DNA of 64,000 bases from Microvelia longipes. Its lineage: Eukaryota > Arthropoda > Insecta > Hemiptera > Veliidae. Positions 58,001 through 64,000 of the stretch are shown here, one piece after another; the stretch's first letter is position 1, and every line of letters starts with the position of its first letter. The position numbers were made by a program, and so were the translations under genes. The stretch is taken from contig JACMZG010001914.1 in assembly GCA_018340805.1 (NCBI GenBank), positions 24,222,137 through 24,286,136 on the forward strand. The letters are read 5' to 3'. The notes under the pieces are model-generated. The model was not told the origin of the DNA. It made no database searches and was given only the letters and a program-made list of their open reading frames with translations.

Positions 58001-61000
58001 AGTTATCAGGGTTGGACATTTTGAAGGCCAGAAAAAGGAAGTCCTTCCAATCTTTTTGCACCCTAGAAAAAGCTAAATAGATATTTAATATAGGAATACT
58101 TTATCATAAGATTAGGATTGAATTCTACAGACACCCCAAAACCAGTGATACAATGTCATAGGTGTCAAGCCTACAATCACTAAAATCAAACTGTAACAAA
58201 ATCCTCTGGTGTGCCAGATATCTGAAGAAAATTGTGGAGATAGCCACACAACAAATTATAGAGGCTGCATGTGTATTAAGAAAGATACCAATGCGAGTAA
58301 GTAGTACCAGGTGCATCGTACCCTGATTCGGGATTACAAACAGTAATAAACCGAATCATACCCAAAAACAATAACAAAGAAAATCTGATTCTACAAACAA
58401 TTAAATTGCAATTAAACATTTATTAAATAAATAAAAAAAATACGATAAAAAATTATCTGTAGTATTATTACACAGTTACTAGCCTTCATTAATTAAATAG
58501 TACAGGCAATAGGACATAAAATATTCTCCTTTGTAATGTGGACTATATCAAGAAGATTCAATTTGATTTTAATGACCTGCAAAACAGGAAGAATATACGC
58601 ATTGCTCTGGTGAACAAACCCCTATTAAAACCACTAACTTTAATTTAATTAATTATAACACTATCAGTAACAACAGAATAATCCAAAGGAAAGGAGGTAC
58701 AACTAAGTGTCTAAGAGAAGACATTCAATACAACTTGCTTTCTCAGAATCATCTACATACTCTAGAAGCAAAATGTCAAAGTTTTAGATAAAGCAACCCA
58801 TGCTGAAACTAACTTGGTAAAAATATCATTCAACAGGATATGGACACAATATTTAACTACGGTACTCAACTATTTCAGCAGAGGACTTTACGGGGATCTA
58901 GGATACCAAACCGAAATGTAACCATAATTTATAACTGTCTTTTCTAAATAACACAGACATATCAATGGTGGGAAGTGAGGTGCCCACCTTCTACCCTCAT
59001 GAAAACTCTCGAAATTCTGATGTATTCTAAACAGCTCTACAAAAGAACATAAACCAGGATTTATGTTCAGGCAAATGTTTTAAACAAATTAAATTCTAAT
59101 CATAGACCAGTCCTATTTACAAAAGAGTAATTTTTTTATTATTATTATATTTTTTCTCCTAAAAGTAAGTCCTACTTAATTTTAAAAAATTACAACCTTA
59201 AATGCTAAATAAAGAAAGAAAGTTCATCAACTGGGAATGCTTTGAAGCCAATTAATAATTTTAAAAAAAAAATCTTAAGGCGCCACAACAAGTGAATATT
59301 TATAATGCAACAAAATACATCCAAGACTTCACTGAGCAAATACTGGAGAGCACAGAACTTAGTACCAAAACAAAAAAGATAAATATAAACACACCAATTT
59401 TGTCAGAAGATATAAATATCATTAAAGATCTTAGAAATAAAATCAGAAAAGAGCATAACAAGGATTATTGCCCCTTAGCTAAAAGCTAAAATAAATTGTT
59501 TGAACAGAAAACTTGGTTATAACACAGCTGAATGGACAAACAGCCTATGGGAGGAAAATATCAAAGCCTATGAAAACAGGTCACCAACCTAAACAAGGAG
59601 AGCAATATCCCCTAAAAGAGAGACATAGGTGGTAAAGTGTTTCTTTTCACTGACAATGAAAAGAAAGTAAACATTTATGGTAAATCTTTACCAAAGCAAT
59701 TTAGCCTACAATCAGATTATAATAAAGAACACACATATATTCCTTGAGAGGGAGGAAAATACATCAGCTGAACTAACTAGTATCATAGAAATAAAAGATA
59801 TCACATAAACTCTGAATCCAAAAGAATACTAGGATTGGACCAAATTACAAATAAAATGATTAAATAACTTAAAAAAAATAAACTAACTTGGATTTTCAAA
59901 GCACTAAGTAAACTACAAAATTTTCCACAATGTTGAAAGACTGCTATGATAAAATATTTTTATCTCCTGACGGTGTGTAATGAAAAGTATAACGTATTAA
60001 AATAAAATCAACAACTGTAGATAAAATCTTATAAGCACCATGGGAGTAAAATGCTATTTCCCCCCTCGCAATTACCTCCCTCGGCTCTGCCTCAGAAGTT
60101 GAATACTTTGAATCCCTTGGCTAATGCCTTAGAAACCAACTAACTGCTCTGGGAAATAATAGTAATTTTTACTCCTTTATCACTAAGTTGCAATTTAGTG
60201 ATAAGAGAAAGTCCACTCTAAAATAAAAAGGATTTTTAAATATCCTCCTCAGTAAAAACATTGAAATGACTAAATCTGAATCTAGCGCTAAGAACAAAAG
60301 TTTTATTCACACAGGTTATATTTTTTAACACTTACCTCATTTGTGTTTTCTAAAAGCTAAAAAAATAAATAATCTAGGTATAAAATATGTATTAGTCAAG
60401 AGAACTCTAGTTCAACTATTATGCCACCAGGCTAATACATATTAGCAGATTTTATGGATGGAAAAAGTAGTCAGTAGGTACTAGTGGCGCTGCATGGTGG
60501 CATGGCAATTGTACTAGACTCCCCTTGATTAAAATCTAGTCCATCAACCCTTAAGGTTAAAGGGTGAGAGTTGAAACACCTCCAAATTCTCATTTTTACA
60601 ACACTTAAAACAAACTTTATCAGTTACAACGTACACACAGGGGTGTACGTTGTATTTAACAGGTGATTGTATTCCATATGCATTAAATACAATAAGATTC
60701 TTGTACTGTATTTGTTTAGTCAATCAAGTCAGATAACGTGGTAACTGATCCTGACAAAACATTAAGTATTTTATGGTGAAGGTTCACTTTTGGTTATAAG
60801 GAAATTAACAAAAATATATTTAATTAAATTGTGATTTCTTCGCATAATAATAAAGTTACACTAAAAAAATATATATTCCAAAAGTTATTTGATGAAAAAC
60901 CGTAATATTTATGTGAAATAAAGTAAAATAAAAGTTTGACGAGAAGGGTATCTGTTAAATACAATCGCCACTAAAGGTACATACATACAGCCTATTGGAG

Positions 61001-61678
61001 AATCCATTTTGATGCCATCTCCCTAGTTCTAGCGTATGCGATTGGATTCCCTCCGCATGGTTCATACAGCTAATATTACCCCACTGAAATATGATCCATA
61101 GATTTAGAAGAGAGTGTGAATGTACTACACTACAGTCTATCGTTTAGTTTAAAAATCTTGACAGGTCAGTTTAGACAACACTGATTCTTAAGAAAAAATC
61201 CCTGGAGTGGGAAAAAAATATGTAAACAAATCAGGTTATTTAACCTGTATTTTCTTGACGATGTTTTTTTACATTTCTTATGTGTAGTTTTATTTTATAA
61301 TATCATTTTAAGATTAATTTGAAAGTAGTTTTCAAAACGATGTAAACAAAAGAAGAACCTCAAACGATAGACTGTAGTAGGCAACATGACATTTGTAAAA
61401 AACCTCTTCTTCATTTCACACTGGCACTAATTTTGACACCTCAAAATACGCGAGTAAATTCACTTGTTGATCCTATACATACTTCTGGTATGAGAAAACC
61501 TAGTAATTAAAGTAAAAACTTAAAATATGTTATGTGAATGTAATAATAATAACGATGTAATAAAGAATCAAATTACCTGCTGCAAAAGATGCTCAATTGT
61601 ACATTCTCTTTGTTTTAAAGTTTCTTTTAATCTGGCTATTTCATCAACAAGTTGTTGTTTACTTTTCTCTTCAGACAT
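42936..61678 (-). CDS. MOCS3: MOCS3/UBA4 sulfur-carrier adenylyltransferase-sulfurtransferase (9 exons)
   Basis: MOCS3/UBA4 adenylates and thiocarboxylates the C-termini of MOCS2A (molybdenum cofactor) and URM1 (tRNA wobble-uridine thiolation) in the cytosol. Nine exons on minus: 61577-61678, 60336-60356, 57828-57909, 55971-56063, 49149-49270, 47627-47928, 45603-45832, 44583-44802, 42936-43081. They total 1318 bp, one more than a multiple of three. Domains: N-terminal coiled coil; E1-like domain with [11 protein letters not shown], the nucleotide loop [46 protein letters not shown]2C zinc pairs (CYRC, CGIC) and the candidate catalytic Cys in SNCGDVG; C-terminal rhodanese domain with [10 protein letters not shown] and active-site loop CRRGNDSQ, ending PSFPVY. 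Expected product about 438 residues, against 460 in human. The frame slips at the exon 4/5 junction (see that exon). The introns are full of transposons. Confidence 0.95.
43490..44205 (+). repeat. Dispersed repeat family, copy D
   Basis: TACGAGGTACCTCAGAACTT, GACTTGCTACGCTCGTCCT, CACTGACCATGCTCGATGCT, CAATCCGATCGCATCA, TTTCAACTCTCTAGCAT; the terminal hairpin is missing. In MOCS3 intron 8, opposite to the gene. Confidence 0.85.
44583..44802 (-). CDS. MOCS3: MOCS3 exon 8 (rhodanese start)
   Basis: 220 bp, TCTAG acceptor, GTAATT donor. Encodes [20 protein letters not shown] then [19 protein letters not shown], the first half of the rhodanese domain. Confidence 0.95.
44841..45180. repeat. Tandem repeat, about 72 bp, 5 units, MOCS3 intron 7
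   Basis: Units share ACATTTCAGATGTTCC, CTCATTGCTTAAAGC, CATGTTATTTACAGAGTTG and TTTACAAAGA. The length is a multiple of three, so open frames arise by chance. Lies between exons 7 and 8. Confidence 0.9.
45185..45380. mobile_element. Truncated MITE related to 61133-61374
   Basis: Ends TTTAAACTAAACGATAGACTG followed by TA at 45381-45382, the same terminal repeat as the 61.1-kb element. It also shares GTTGCCAACAC. The other end is missing. Confidence 0.6.
45603..45832 (-). CDS. MOCS3: MOCS3 exon 7
   Basis: 230 bp, TTGCAG acceptor, GTTGGT donor. Encodes [19 protein letters not shown], then [44 protein letters not shown] is the second half of the zinc site. Confidence 0.96.
46177..46785. mobile_element. 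Foldback DNA element, copy 2 (MOCS3 intron 6)
   Basis: Starts GTCCAAGAGCCGGACCTGAA, like copy 1. The inverted arms share CTACCTATCTAGAGAGGAGC, CCAGTTTTCTTGCAAC and their complements. The right end is cut off at about 46785. Confidence 0.8.
46874..47035. repeat. Tandem duplication of a 77-bp unit
   Basis: AAGGCCCGTCTACAATCTTA to GAATCGAAGAAGTG occurs twice in a row. Internally, GGAAGAATCGAAGAAGTG is itself repeated. CGTCTACA also recurs at 47097 and 47186. It may be the edge of a DNA transposon; superfamily not established. Confidence 0.75.
47207..47216. other. Assembly gap, 10 N
   Basis: Short N run in MOCS3 intron 6, next to the CGTCTACA-rich region. Confidence 0.99.
47445..47525 (+). repeat. 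Dispersed repeat family, short fragment
   Basis: TACGGGTTACTTAAAGAGTT and GATTAGCTAAGCTCATC resemble the family start. Weak. Confidence 0.45.
47627..47928 (-). CDS. MOCS3: MOCS3 exon 6
   Basis: 302 bp, TTTCAG acceptor, GTAAAT donor. Encodes [66 protein letters not shown] and GDVGVLPQ. Confidence 0.96.
47957..48140. mobile_element. Near-perfect palindrome, 85-bp arms, 14-bp loop
   Basis: Left arm begins TATGAGATAATTAAGACAGC; right arm ends GCTGTCTTCATTATCTCATA. The inner ends GATGCTTGGCATC and GATGCCAAGCATC pair exactly. In MOCS3 intron 5, 29 bp from the exon 6 acceptor. A MITE; no clear target duplication. Confidence 0.9.
48355..49015 (-). repeat. Dispersed repeat family, copy E
   Basis: Minus-oriented: TTTTCCTCATTTATAAGTAT, GTTTCAGGTGTTTTTAAGGC, GATTGAGATTTGGCATCC, ATGACAAGTATATCTATGAT. 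In MOCS3 intron 5. Confidence 0.85.
49149..49270 (-). CDS. MOCS3: MOCS3 exon 5, reading frame one base out relative to exon 4
   Basis: 122 bp, GATAG acceptor, GTAAGT donor. The frame that continues into exon 6 encodes [18 protein letters not shown] and VDSLAAAIN, exactly as in the family. Exon 4 ends with one spare base, so the normal join would read VGTIG and then shift at the GGG triplet at about 49260-49262, where the family needs GG. Either one G is extra (assembly error or real mutation), or the exon 4 donor is GTAGGT. Confidence 0.88.
49310..49606 (+). repeat. Dispersed repeat family, copy G left half
   Basis: GTACAGGGTATCTTGGAACT, CTTGCTTTGCTTGTCTTCAG, CTCTGACTACACTCAATGCT, ending TTGATTATTTTCAGATTTTT where the CR1-like LINE begins. 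The family resumes at 54386. Confidence 0.8.
49907..50821 (+). CDS. CR1-like LINE ORF1 protein (304 aa, intact)
   Basis: Residues 5-55 form a C4HC3 PHD finger: [26 protein letters not shown]. Residues about 85-145 are a Glu/Lys-rich coiled coil. Residues about 146-290 hold [22 protein letters not shown] and [14 protein letters not shown], resembling the FP-type domain found in LINE ORF1 proteins. Such proteins bind element RNA and may contact chromatin through the PHD finger. The start is the first ATG after an A/T-rich leader. No break is seen, unlike ORF2. Confidence 0.88.
   Translation: MVRQCKACEHKGAQENFLTCSQCGNEYDYHCANISQEKFSIMRKEAKKIWKCTSCATKAFPHPPMPRLNLPDNISSELRLMLEDYKNTMQETLKNFVEELSLSMKFINDKYEDVLSTIKSLSEENKMLKEEIEEQNQYHRMDNIIINGIPETPKEEVPAILDAVAKALDVQFKEEDISFAHRMRSFRQDVPKPIVVKFLRRWQKERWVKAYRKSCTEERKNASPDKSSKPGLDLKKVSANFKDGRVFISEHLSQRKKDLLSKAKLAGKEKHYKYVWYTNGKILMRKDDGTTPVYIKSISELSLL
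51089..52356 (+). pseudogene. CR1-like LINE ORF2, endonuclease and linker (broken)
   Basis: [31 protein letters not shown] with the catalytic Glu, [24 protein letters not shown] with Asp and Asn, and SDHYPIGIS with the catalytic Asp-His lie in order across at least three frame changes (about 51520, 51770, 52045). Confidence 0.88.
52357..54084 (+). pseudogene. CR1-like LINE ORF2, reverse transcriptase and C-terminus (broken)
   Basis: [61 protein letters not shown] and FVDDTLLYF (catalytic Asp pair), then [24 protein letters not shown]. The C-terminal part has [14 protein letters not shown] and [10 protein letters not shown], usual in this LINE group. Shifts near 52340, 53100 and 53610. Confidence 0.92.
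54386..55100 (+). repeat. Dispersed repeat family, copy G right half, with a secondary insertion
   Basis: Resumes ATGCTGATAATAAAATGAAA CTTGG. It is interrupted at about 54435-54860 by unrelated DNA, and continues AGCACAACTACACCAATCG to ACTTACAGTATAAATAAGG. Confidence 0.8.
54435..54860. mobile_element. Insertion inside dispersed repeat copy G
   Basis: About 425 bp starting AGGGGTCAATCCATATCAAG, with two copies of TTTTATGGTCAC. Absent from other family copies, so it is a later insertion; family unknown. Confidence 0.5.
55101..55970. other. MOCS3 intron 4, remaining part
   Basis: No coding motif or clear repeat recognised. Confidence 0.5.
55971..56063 (-). CDS. MOCS3: MOCS3 exon 4 (ATP-binding loop)
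   Basis: 93 bp, TTTTAG acceptor, GTAATA donor at 55970. Encodes [20 protein letters not shown] then [11 protein letters not shown]. An alternative donor GTAGGT lies 4 bp upstream and would restore frame with exon 5 at the cost of the conserved Val-Gly. Confidence 0.92.
56575..56800 (-). repeat. Dispersed repeat family, copy H1
   Basis: ACTTTTCCTCATTTATACTG, GTATATGGGAAAAGTATTG, CAGGTGTTTTAAGGACTC, CAGAGAGTTGAAAATTTG, GGTATAGTTGGGCAAGTCAG. In MOCS3 intron 3. Confidence 0.8.
56801..57312. mobile_element. Possible DNA element with GAGGTAG ends
   Basis: Left end TTTTTTTTGAGGTAG near 56825 and right end CTACCTCGAAAAAAA at 57306-57320 are inverted. GAGCACTTTATT also recurs inverted near 57280-57300. 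No transposase recognised. Confidence 0.35.
57327..57435. repeat. Foldback with about 42-bp arms
   Basis: Left ATGCCATCCGGCTGAGAATG, right CTTCTCAGCCTTATGGCAT; the arms continue to TTGGCAATTT and its complement. Spacer holds CCCTTCGCTCGTCGG. Confidence 0.8.
57485..57715 (-). repeat. Dispersed repeat family, copy H2
   Basis: AACTCCCATTGTATTTATGC, GATTGAGATTTGGCATACAT, GCATTTTATTATCAGCATTA. It overlaps copy H1 in family coordinates, so it is a separate insertion. Confidence 0.75.
57828..57909 (-). CDS. MOCS3: MOCS3 exon 3
   Basis: 82 bp, TTTACAG acceptor, GTAAGT donor. Encodes [20 protein letters not shown] and VDIIGVN, the conserved entry to the E1-like domain. Confidence 0.93.
58540..59960 (+). 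pseudogene. Heavily decayed Jockey-like LINE ORF2
   Basis: Scattered motifs in order on plus: [15 protein letters not shown] near 58986 (the endonuclease PT.YP...DVLD box); [17 protein letters not shown] near 59415; [11 protein letters not shown] near 59550; LNPKEY and TKLQIK*LNN near 59810-59860, corresponding to the [16 protein letters not shown] block of the RT. Many stops. In MOCS3 intron 2, antisense to the gene. Ends not definable. Confidence 0.55.
60039..60172. repeat. Small foldback, about 27-bp imperfect arms
   Basis: ATGGGAGTAAAATGCTATTT pairs imperfectly with AAATAATAGTAATTTTTACT. The middle holds ACCTCCCTCGGC, also found near 1280. Confidence 0.55.
60336..60356 (-). CDS. MOCS3: MOCS3 exon 2 (21-bp microexon)
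   Basis: Seven codons, LLENTNE, between a TTTTTTTAG acceptor and a GTAAGT donor, in phase 0. It continues the Leu/Glu-rich coiled coil. Weak by itself, but both splice sites are strong and skipping it would also keep frame. Confidence 0.65.
60357..61132. other. MOCS3 intron 1, most of it
   Basis: Unclassified. Includes a short palindrome ACAACGTACAC/GTGTACGTTGT at 60626-60654. Confidence 0.5.
61133..61374. mobile_element. MITE with TA target duplication (Tc1/mariner or pogo type)
   Basis: 242 bp with inverted ends CAGTCTATCGTTT and AAACGATAGACTG, flanked by TA at 61131-61132 and 61375-61376. CAGT...ACTG ends with a TA duplication point to the Tc1/mariner superfamily. Non-coding. A relative ends at 45380. 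Confidence 0.75.
61577..61678 (-). CDS. MOCS3: MOCS3 exon 1 (start codon)
   Basis: 34 codons, [20 protein letters not shown] and on to LLQQ, with a GTAATT donor. A heptad-like Leu/Ile pattern fits the N-terminal coiled coil of the family. It is the only ATG in this frame with a good donor. Confidence 0.85.
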
Positions 61679-62499
61679 GTTTTTGTTTATATACGTAGGT
61701 TCTTGATAGTTGGTATAAAACCACAGCGGTTGTATTTTTCGCCAAAAAAAGCCACAATAATTAAGACCAAAACCTTGAAATATAATGATTTTAAAATAAC
61801 GATATTCTTATTCTATGCTAAAAAGATAATAAGACAATAATTATTTTAACAACTGTTTCCTATCATTATTATCAAACATGAAAATGCCGACAAATGTGGC
61901 ATATTGTCGAAAAAACGTGATGTACTACCAAAGCATCAACAACCTTAACCGCAACAAGATCTACTTTTCTACAGCAATACAGAAGTGTTTTGTGTTTTAG
62001 TATACTTATCAAAATTAGAGGCGTTATCTACCCATAAGCTAAAACTTTATGTTGAAGGTATTAATTTTTTTCGAAATTGTAAATAAAACAAGAGGCTTTC
62101 GGCCACTTTGCCGCTGCGCGGCGTTGGTTGTTATACTTCATGGGGATACGTTGTTATTATTACTAGAGGGGCCCTAAAGGTTTCATTTTAAAAAATCGAA
62201 AGAGTAACCTCACCACTTTCAATTTCGGTTAGAACAGCCTTACTTTACTTTCCTTACAGACTTTTAAATATTCCTCTCTCACCTCCTGAATATGATAAAG
62301 AATATAGCATATAATAAATTCTATAGCGGTTGAGAACGGGTACTCGAGTATATGGTACGTATGGTGGACAAAAAGAAAAGGCTGTTCTAGACAGAATAAA
62401 CGAGTCTGATGTCTTTGAAATGCCACCTCATTCATCTAAATCCTGGCGTTCTATACCGTACATAGGATCGGTTTCTTGTAGTCTAATATAAATTTAATG
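61679..62499. other. Upstream of MOCS3
   Basis: 5' flank of MOCS3; its promoter must lie at the left of this interval but no core motif is clear. About 62230-62440 may hold a further decayed part of the neighbouring Penelope-like RT (weak). Confidence 0.45.
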
Positions 62500-63012
62500 T
62501 AAAAATAATGCTAGAAAATTCTAGCACATAACCCTGATAACGGGGACCCCATAGCTACACCTCTTTACATTCGTAAAATGCATTATCAAATATAAAGTAA
62601 TTTTGCTGAAAGCATAGTTCAACTAGTGCTAAAATTTCGTGCTTTATTTGTACATCGACTGAAGCCCTGTCTAAAACTTTATTTAATAAAACTAAACACA
62701 TTAAAGGCGGAATGCTCGTAAAAAGGTCTTTAATATCAAAAGATACCATGATGGCAGAGTCTGGCTCATCACGATACTTATCGACAAAAGCAGCAGTATT
62801 AAGTATTGCATCACTGGCTTTAAAATTAGTTAAACTACTTACATCTTTAATGAAAAACTTTGACAATTTTTCAGTTGGTGACACACAACATGGGTTCACT
62901 GGTCTAATAGGGACACCTTCCTTTTGAATTTTAGGAGCACCATAAAGTCTAGGAGCCCTTTTTCTTTTTTCTGAGAAAATTGGTAAAGTTGTCAAAGCTA
63001 ATGGATACAACG
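62500..63012 (-). pseudogene. Penelope-like element reverse transcriptase fragment
   Basis: On minus: APRLYGAPKIQKEGVPIRPV, SPTEKLSKF, MVSFDIKDLFTSIPP, and after one frameshift GVAMGSPLS (62561-62535). PRLYG-PKIHK, SFD-SLFT-IP and G-AMGSPLSP are the marks of Penelope-like RTs, related to telomerase. Both ends are cut; the 5' side stops at about 63012 against the opposite-strand endonuclease. Not functional. Confidence 0.88.
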
Positions 63013-63025
63013 TTGCTTATAGCAG

Positions 63026-63442
63026 TTGTGGTGCACTACGCCACACTTTGTCCTGAAAGAAGTAGAGGTGGGAGAACGAAATGGTGTGTACTTATTAAAG
63101 TGTGGTGAGTGCGAAAGCGCCTATTTAGGCCAAACTGGGCGCAGTTTTTCTACCAGATTGGCAGAGCATCTTGTGCGCAAAGAGAGCAAGTTTTACCAAC
63201 ACACGGTTACGGAGGGTCATAATCAACATCACCAGGTTGCTCTTCTTCACCTAATCACTAAAGGTAGCGGACTTAATTTTTTAGAGAGGCTTGAAATCCA
63301 GCGTTTTTTAAACGAAGACGCGGATAAGTGCCTTAACGCTAGAAGCGAAGGTGAGGGCAACTCTGTGTTTGTACAAGTTATAGTCAAAGCGCCCCGTCCT
63401 TTAGTCAAGTTTTTACCATTAGACTCACTAGTAGACTGCTGA
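63026..63442 (+). pseudogene. Penelope-like element GIY-YIG endonuclease domain
   Basis: GVYLLKCGECESAYLGQTGR followed by SFSTRLAEH is the GIY-YIG catalytic module (GVY and YLG, Arg, Glu-His). The open frame goes on through LNFLERLEIQRFLNE to a TGA at 63440. In Penelope elements this domain sits C-terminal to the RT; here the RT fragment lies on the other strand, so this is a separate 5'-truncated piece or one half of an inversion. The frame is open over 138 codons. Confidence 0.88.
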
Positions 63443-63564
63443 TCTACTTTTTTAATAATCACCGGTAGGTTTTGTTTTAAATTTTAACGTTTGCTTTATG
63501 TTTTGTAACTTTTTTTATATATTTTTTTATTTATCTAGAATCATTTTTGTTTGTTTGTTATGTA

Positions 63565-63600
63565 GGCACTGATGATGACCGTTAACGGTTGAAAGTCGGC
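63565..63600 (+). ncRNA. Hammerhead-ribozyme-like motif downstream of the endonuclease
   Basis: CTGATGA (63569-63575), TG, then ACCG-TTAA-CGGT, T and GAAA (63591-63594). Core boxes flank a 4-bp stem II with a short loop. Hammerhead motifs are known from Penelope-like elements at such positions. Two unpaired bases and an unresolved stem III leave activity doubtful. Confidence 0.45.
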
Positions 63601-64000
63601 TTTTGTTAATAGTAATTATAATGAGTGGAGAGACGAAAACTTGTTTAGTTTTATTTCTTCTTATCATAGCACTCCACAGCTCAATCCATCATGTAAGCTA
63701 TACCACTTGTTCCACAGCTGGCACGTCGCCAAGGAGATGAAGCTGATGATTGTCTCTCAATTTAACAGAGTCATGACTTGGCTGAACAGAAAAATTGATT
63801 TCCCAACTTTAACAAACTTTTCTCTCTATAAATAGCACACTAGACAAATAATGTTCACAATAATAAAATTAATGGAACTAAAAAAGCAATATTTTTTTCC
63901 TTTCTTTATTGCCATCTTTCATATAATTTTTCTCAATCATTTTCTCCTTTCCAAAATACAAAGATAACATTACATTTTATTATAATTTCAATAATATATA
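63601..64000. other. Right edge, unclassified
   Basis: Directly downstream of the Penelope motif, possibly the end of that element. A short open frame at 63641-63835 has no recognisable similarity. Confidence 0.4.

Overview
This is a nuclear genomic window from an animal, most likely an insect. The three protein genes are split by GT-AG introns, the non-coding DNA is very AT-rich, and the mobile elements (Mag-type Gypsy, I-like, RTE-like, CR1-like and Jockey-like LINEs, Penelope, pogo and hAT relatives) are typical of insect genomes. The order of insect cannot be settled from the sequence. There are three assembly gaps: exactly 1000 N at 9359-10358, and 10 N each at 24609-24618 and 47207-47216.

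Three conserved housekeeping genes can be read exon by exon. (1) VPS41, minus strand, starts at 28135 and runs leftward out of the window. Five exons encode the N-terminal WD40 part (236 residues), and exons 2 and 3 are separated by a 19.3-kb intron. (2) GALT (galactose-1-phosphate uridylyltransferase), plus strand, 29236-41370, has seven exons and is complete at 360 residues with the HPHCQ active site. (3) MOCS3/UBA4 (sulfur-carrier adenylyltransferase plus rhodanese), minus strand, 61678-42936, has nine exons including a 21-bp microexon. Its assembled reading frame is one base out at the exon 4/exon 5 junction. VPS41 and GALT are divergent, with 1.1 kb between their start codons; GALT and MOCS3 are convergent. 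The three genes work in separate processes: endolysosomal tethering, galactose metabolism, and Moco plus tRNA thiolation.

Nearly everything else is intronic repeat DNA. The VPS41 introns hold a 72-bp minisatellite of about 23 units (1880-3490), a pogo/Tigger-like element with TA duplications (7843-8684), a foldback carrying hammerhead-like motifs (11763-12098), a hAT-like element with an 8-bp target duplication (15409-16566), and a frameshifted Mag-type Gypsy retrotransposon with 66-73 bp LTRs, primer-binding site and polypurine tract (16968-21394). The GALT introns hold an antisense I-like LINE, an RTE-like LINE and a foldback element. The MOCS3 introns hold a CR1-like LINE with an intact PHD-finger ORF1, decayed Jockey-like sequence, several foldbacks and a second tandem array. 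A dispersed repeat of about 750 bp, which I cannot assign to a family, recurs from 26.8 to 57.7 kb. The RTE-like and CR1-like LINEs each sit inside a copy of it. The right end (62.5-63.6 kb) holds Penelope-like pieces head to head: an RT on minus and a GIY-YIG endonuclease on plus followed by a hammerhead-like motif.

I did not find a gene cluster that looks like a new biological system. The most useful leads are the MOCS3 frame problem, the Penelope-like pieces with ribozyme-like motifs, the frame-open intronic minisatellite, and the nested dispersed repeat family.
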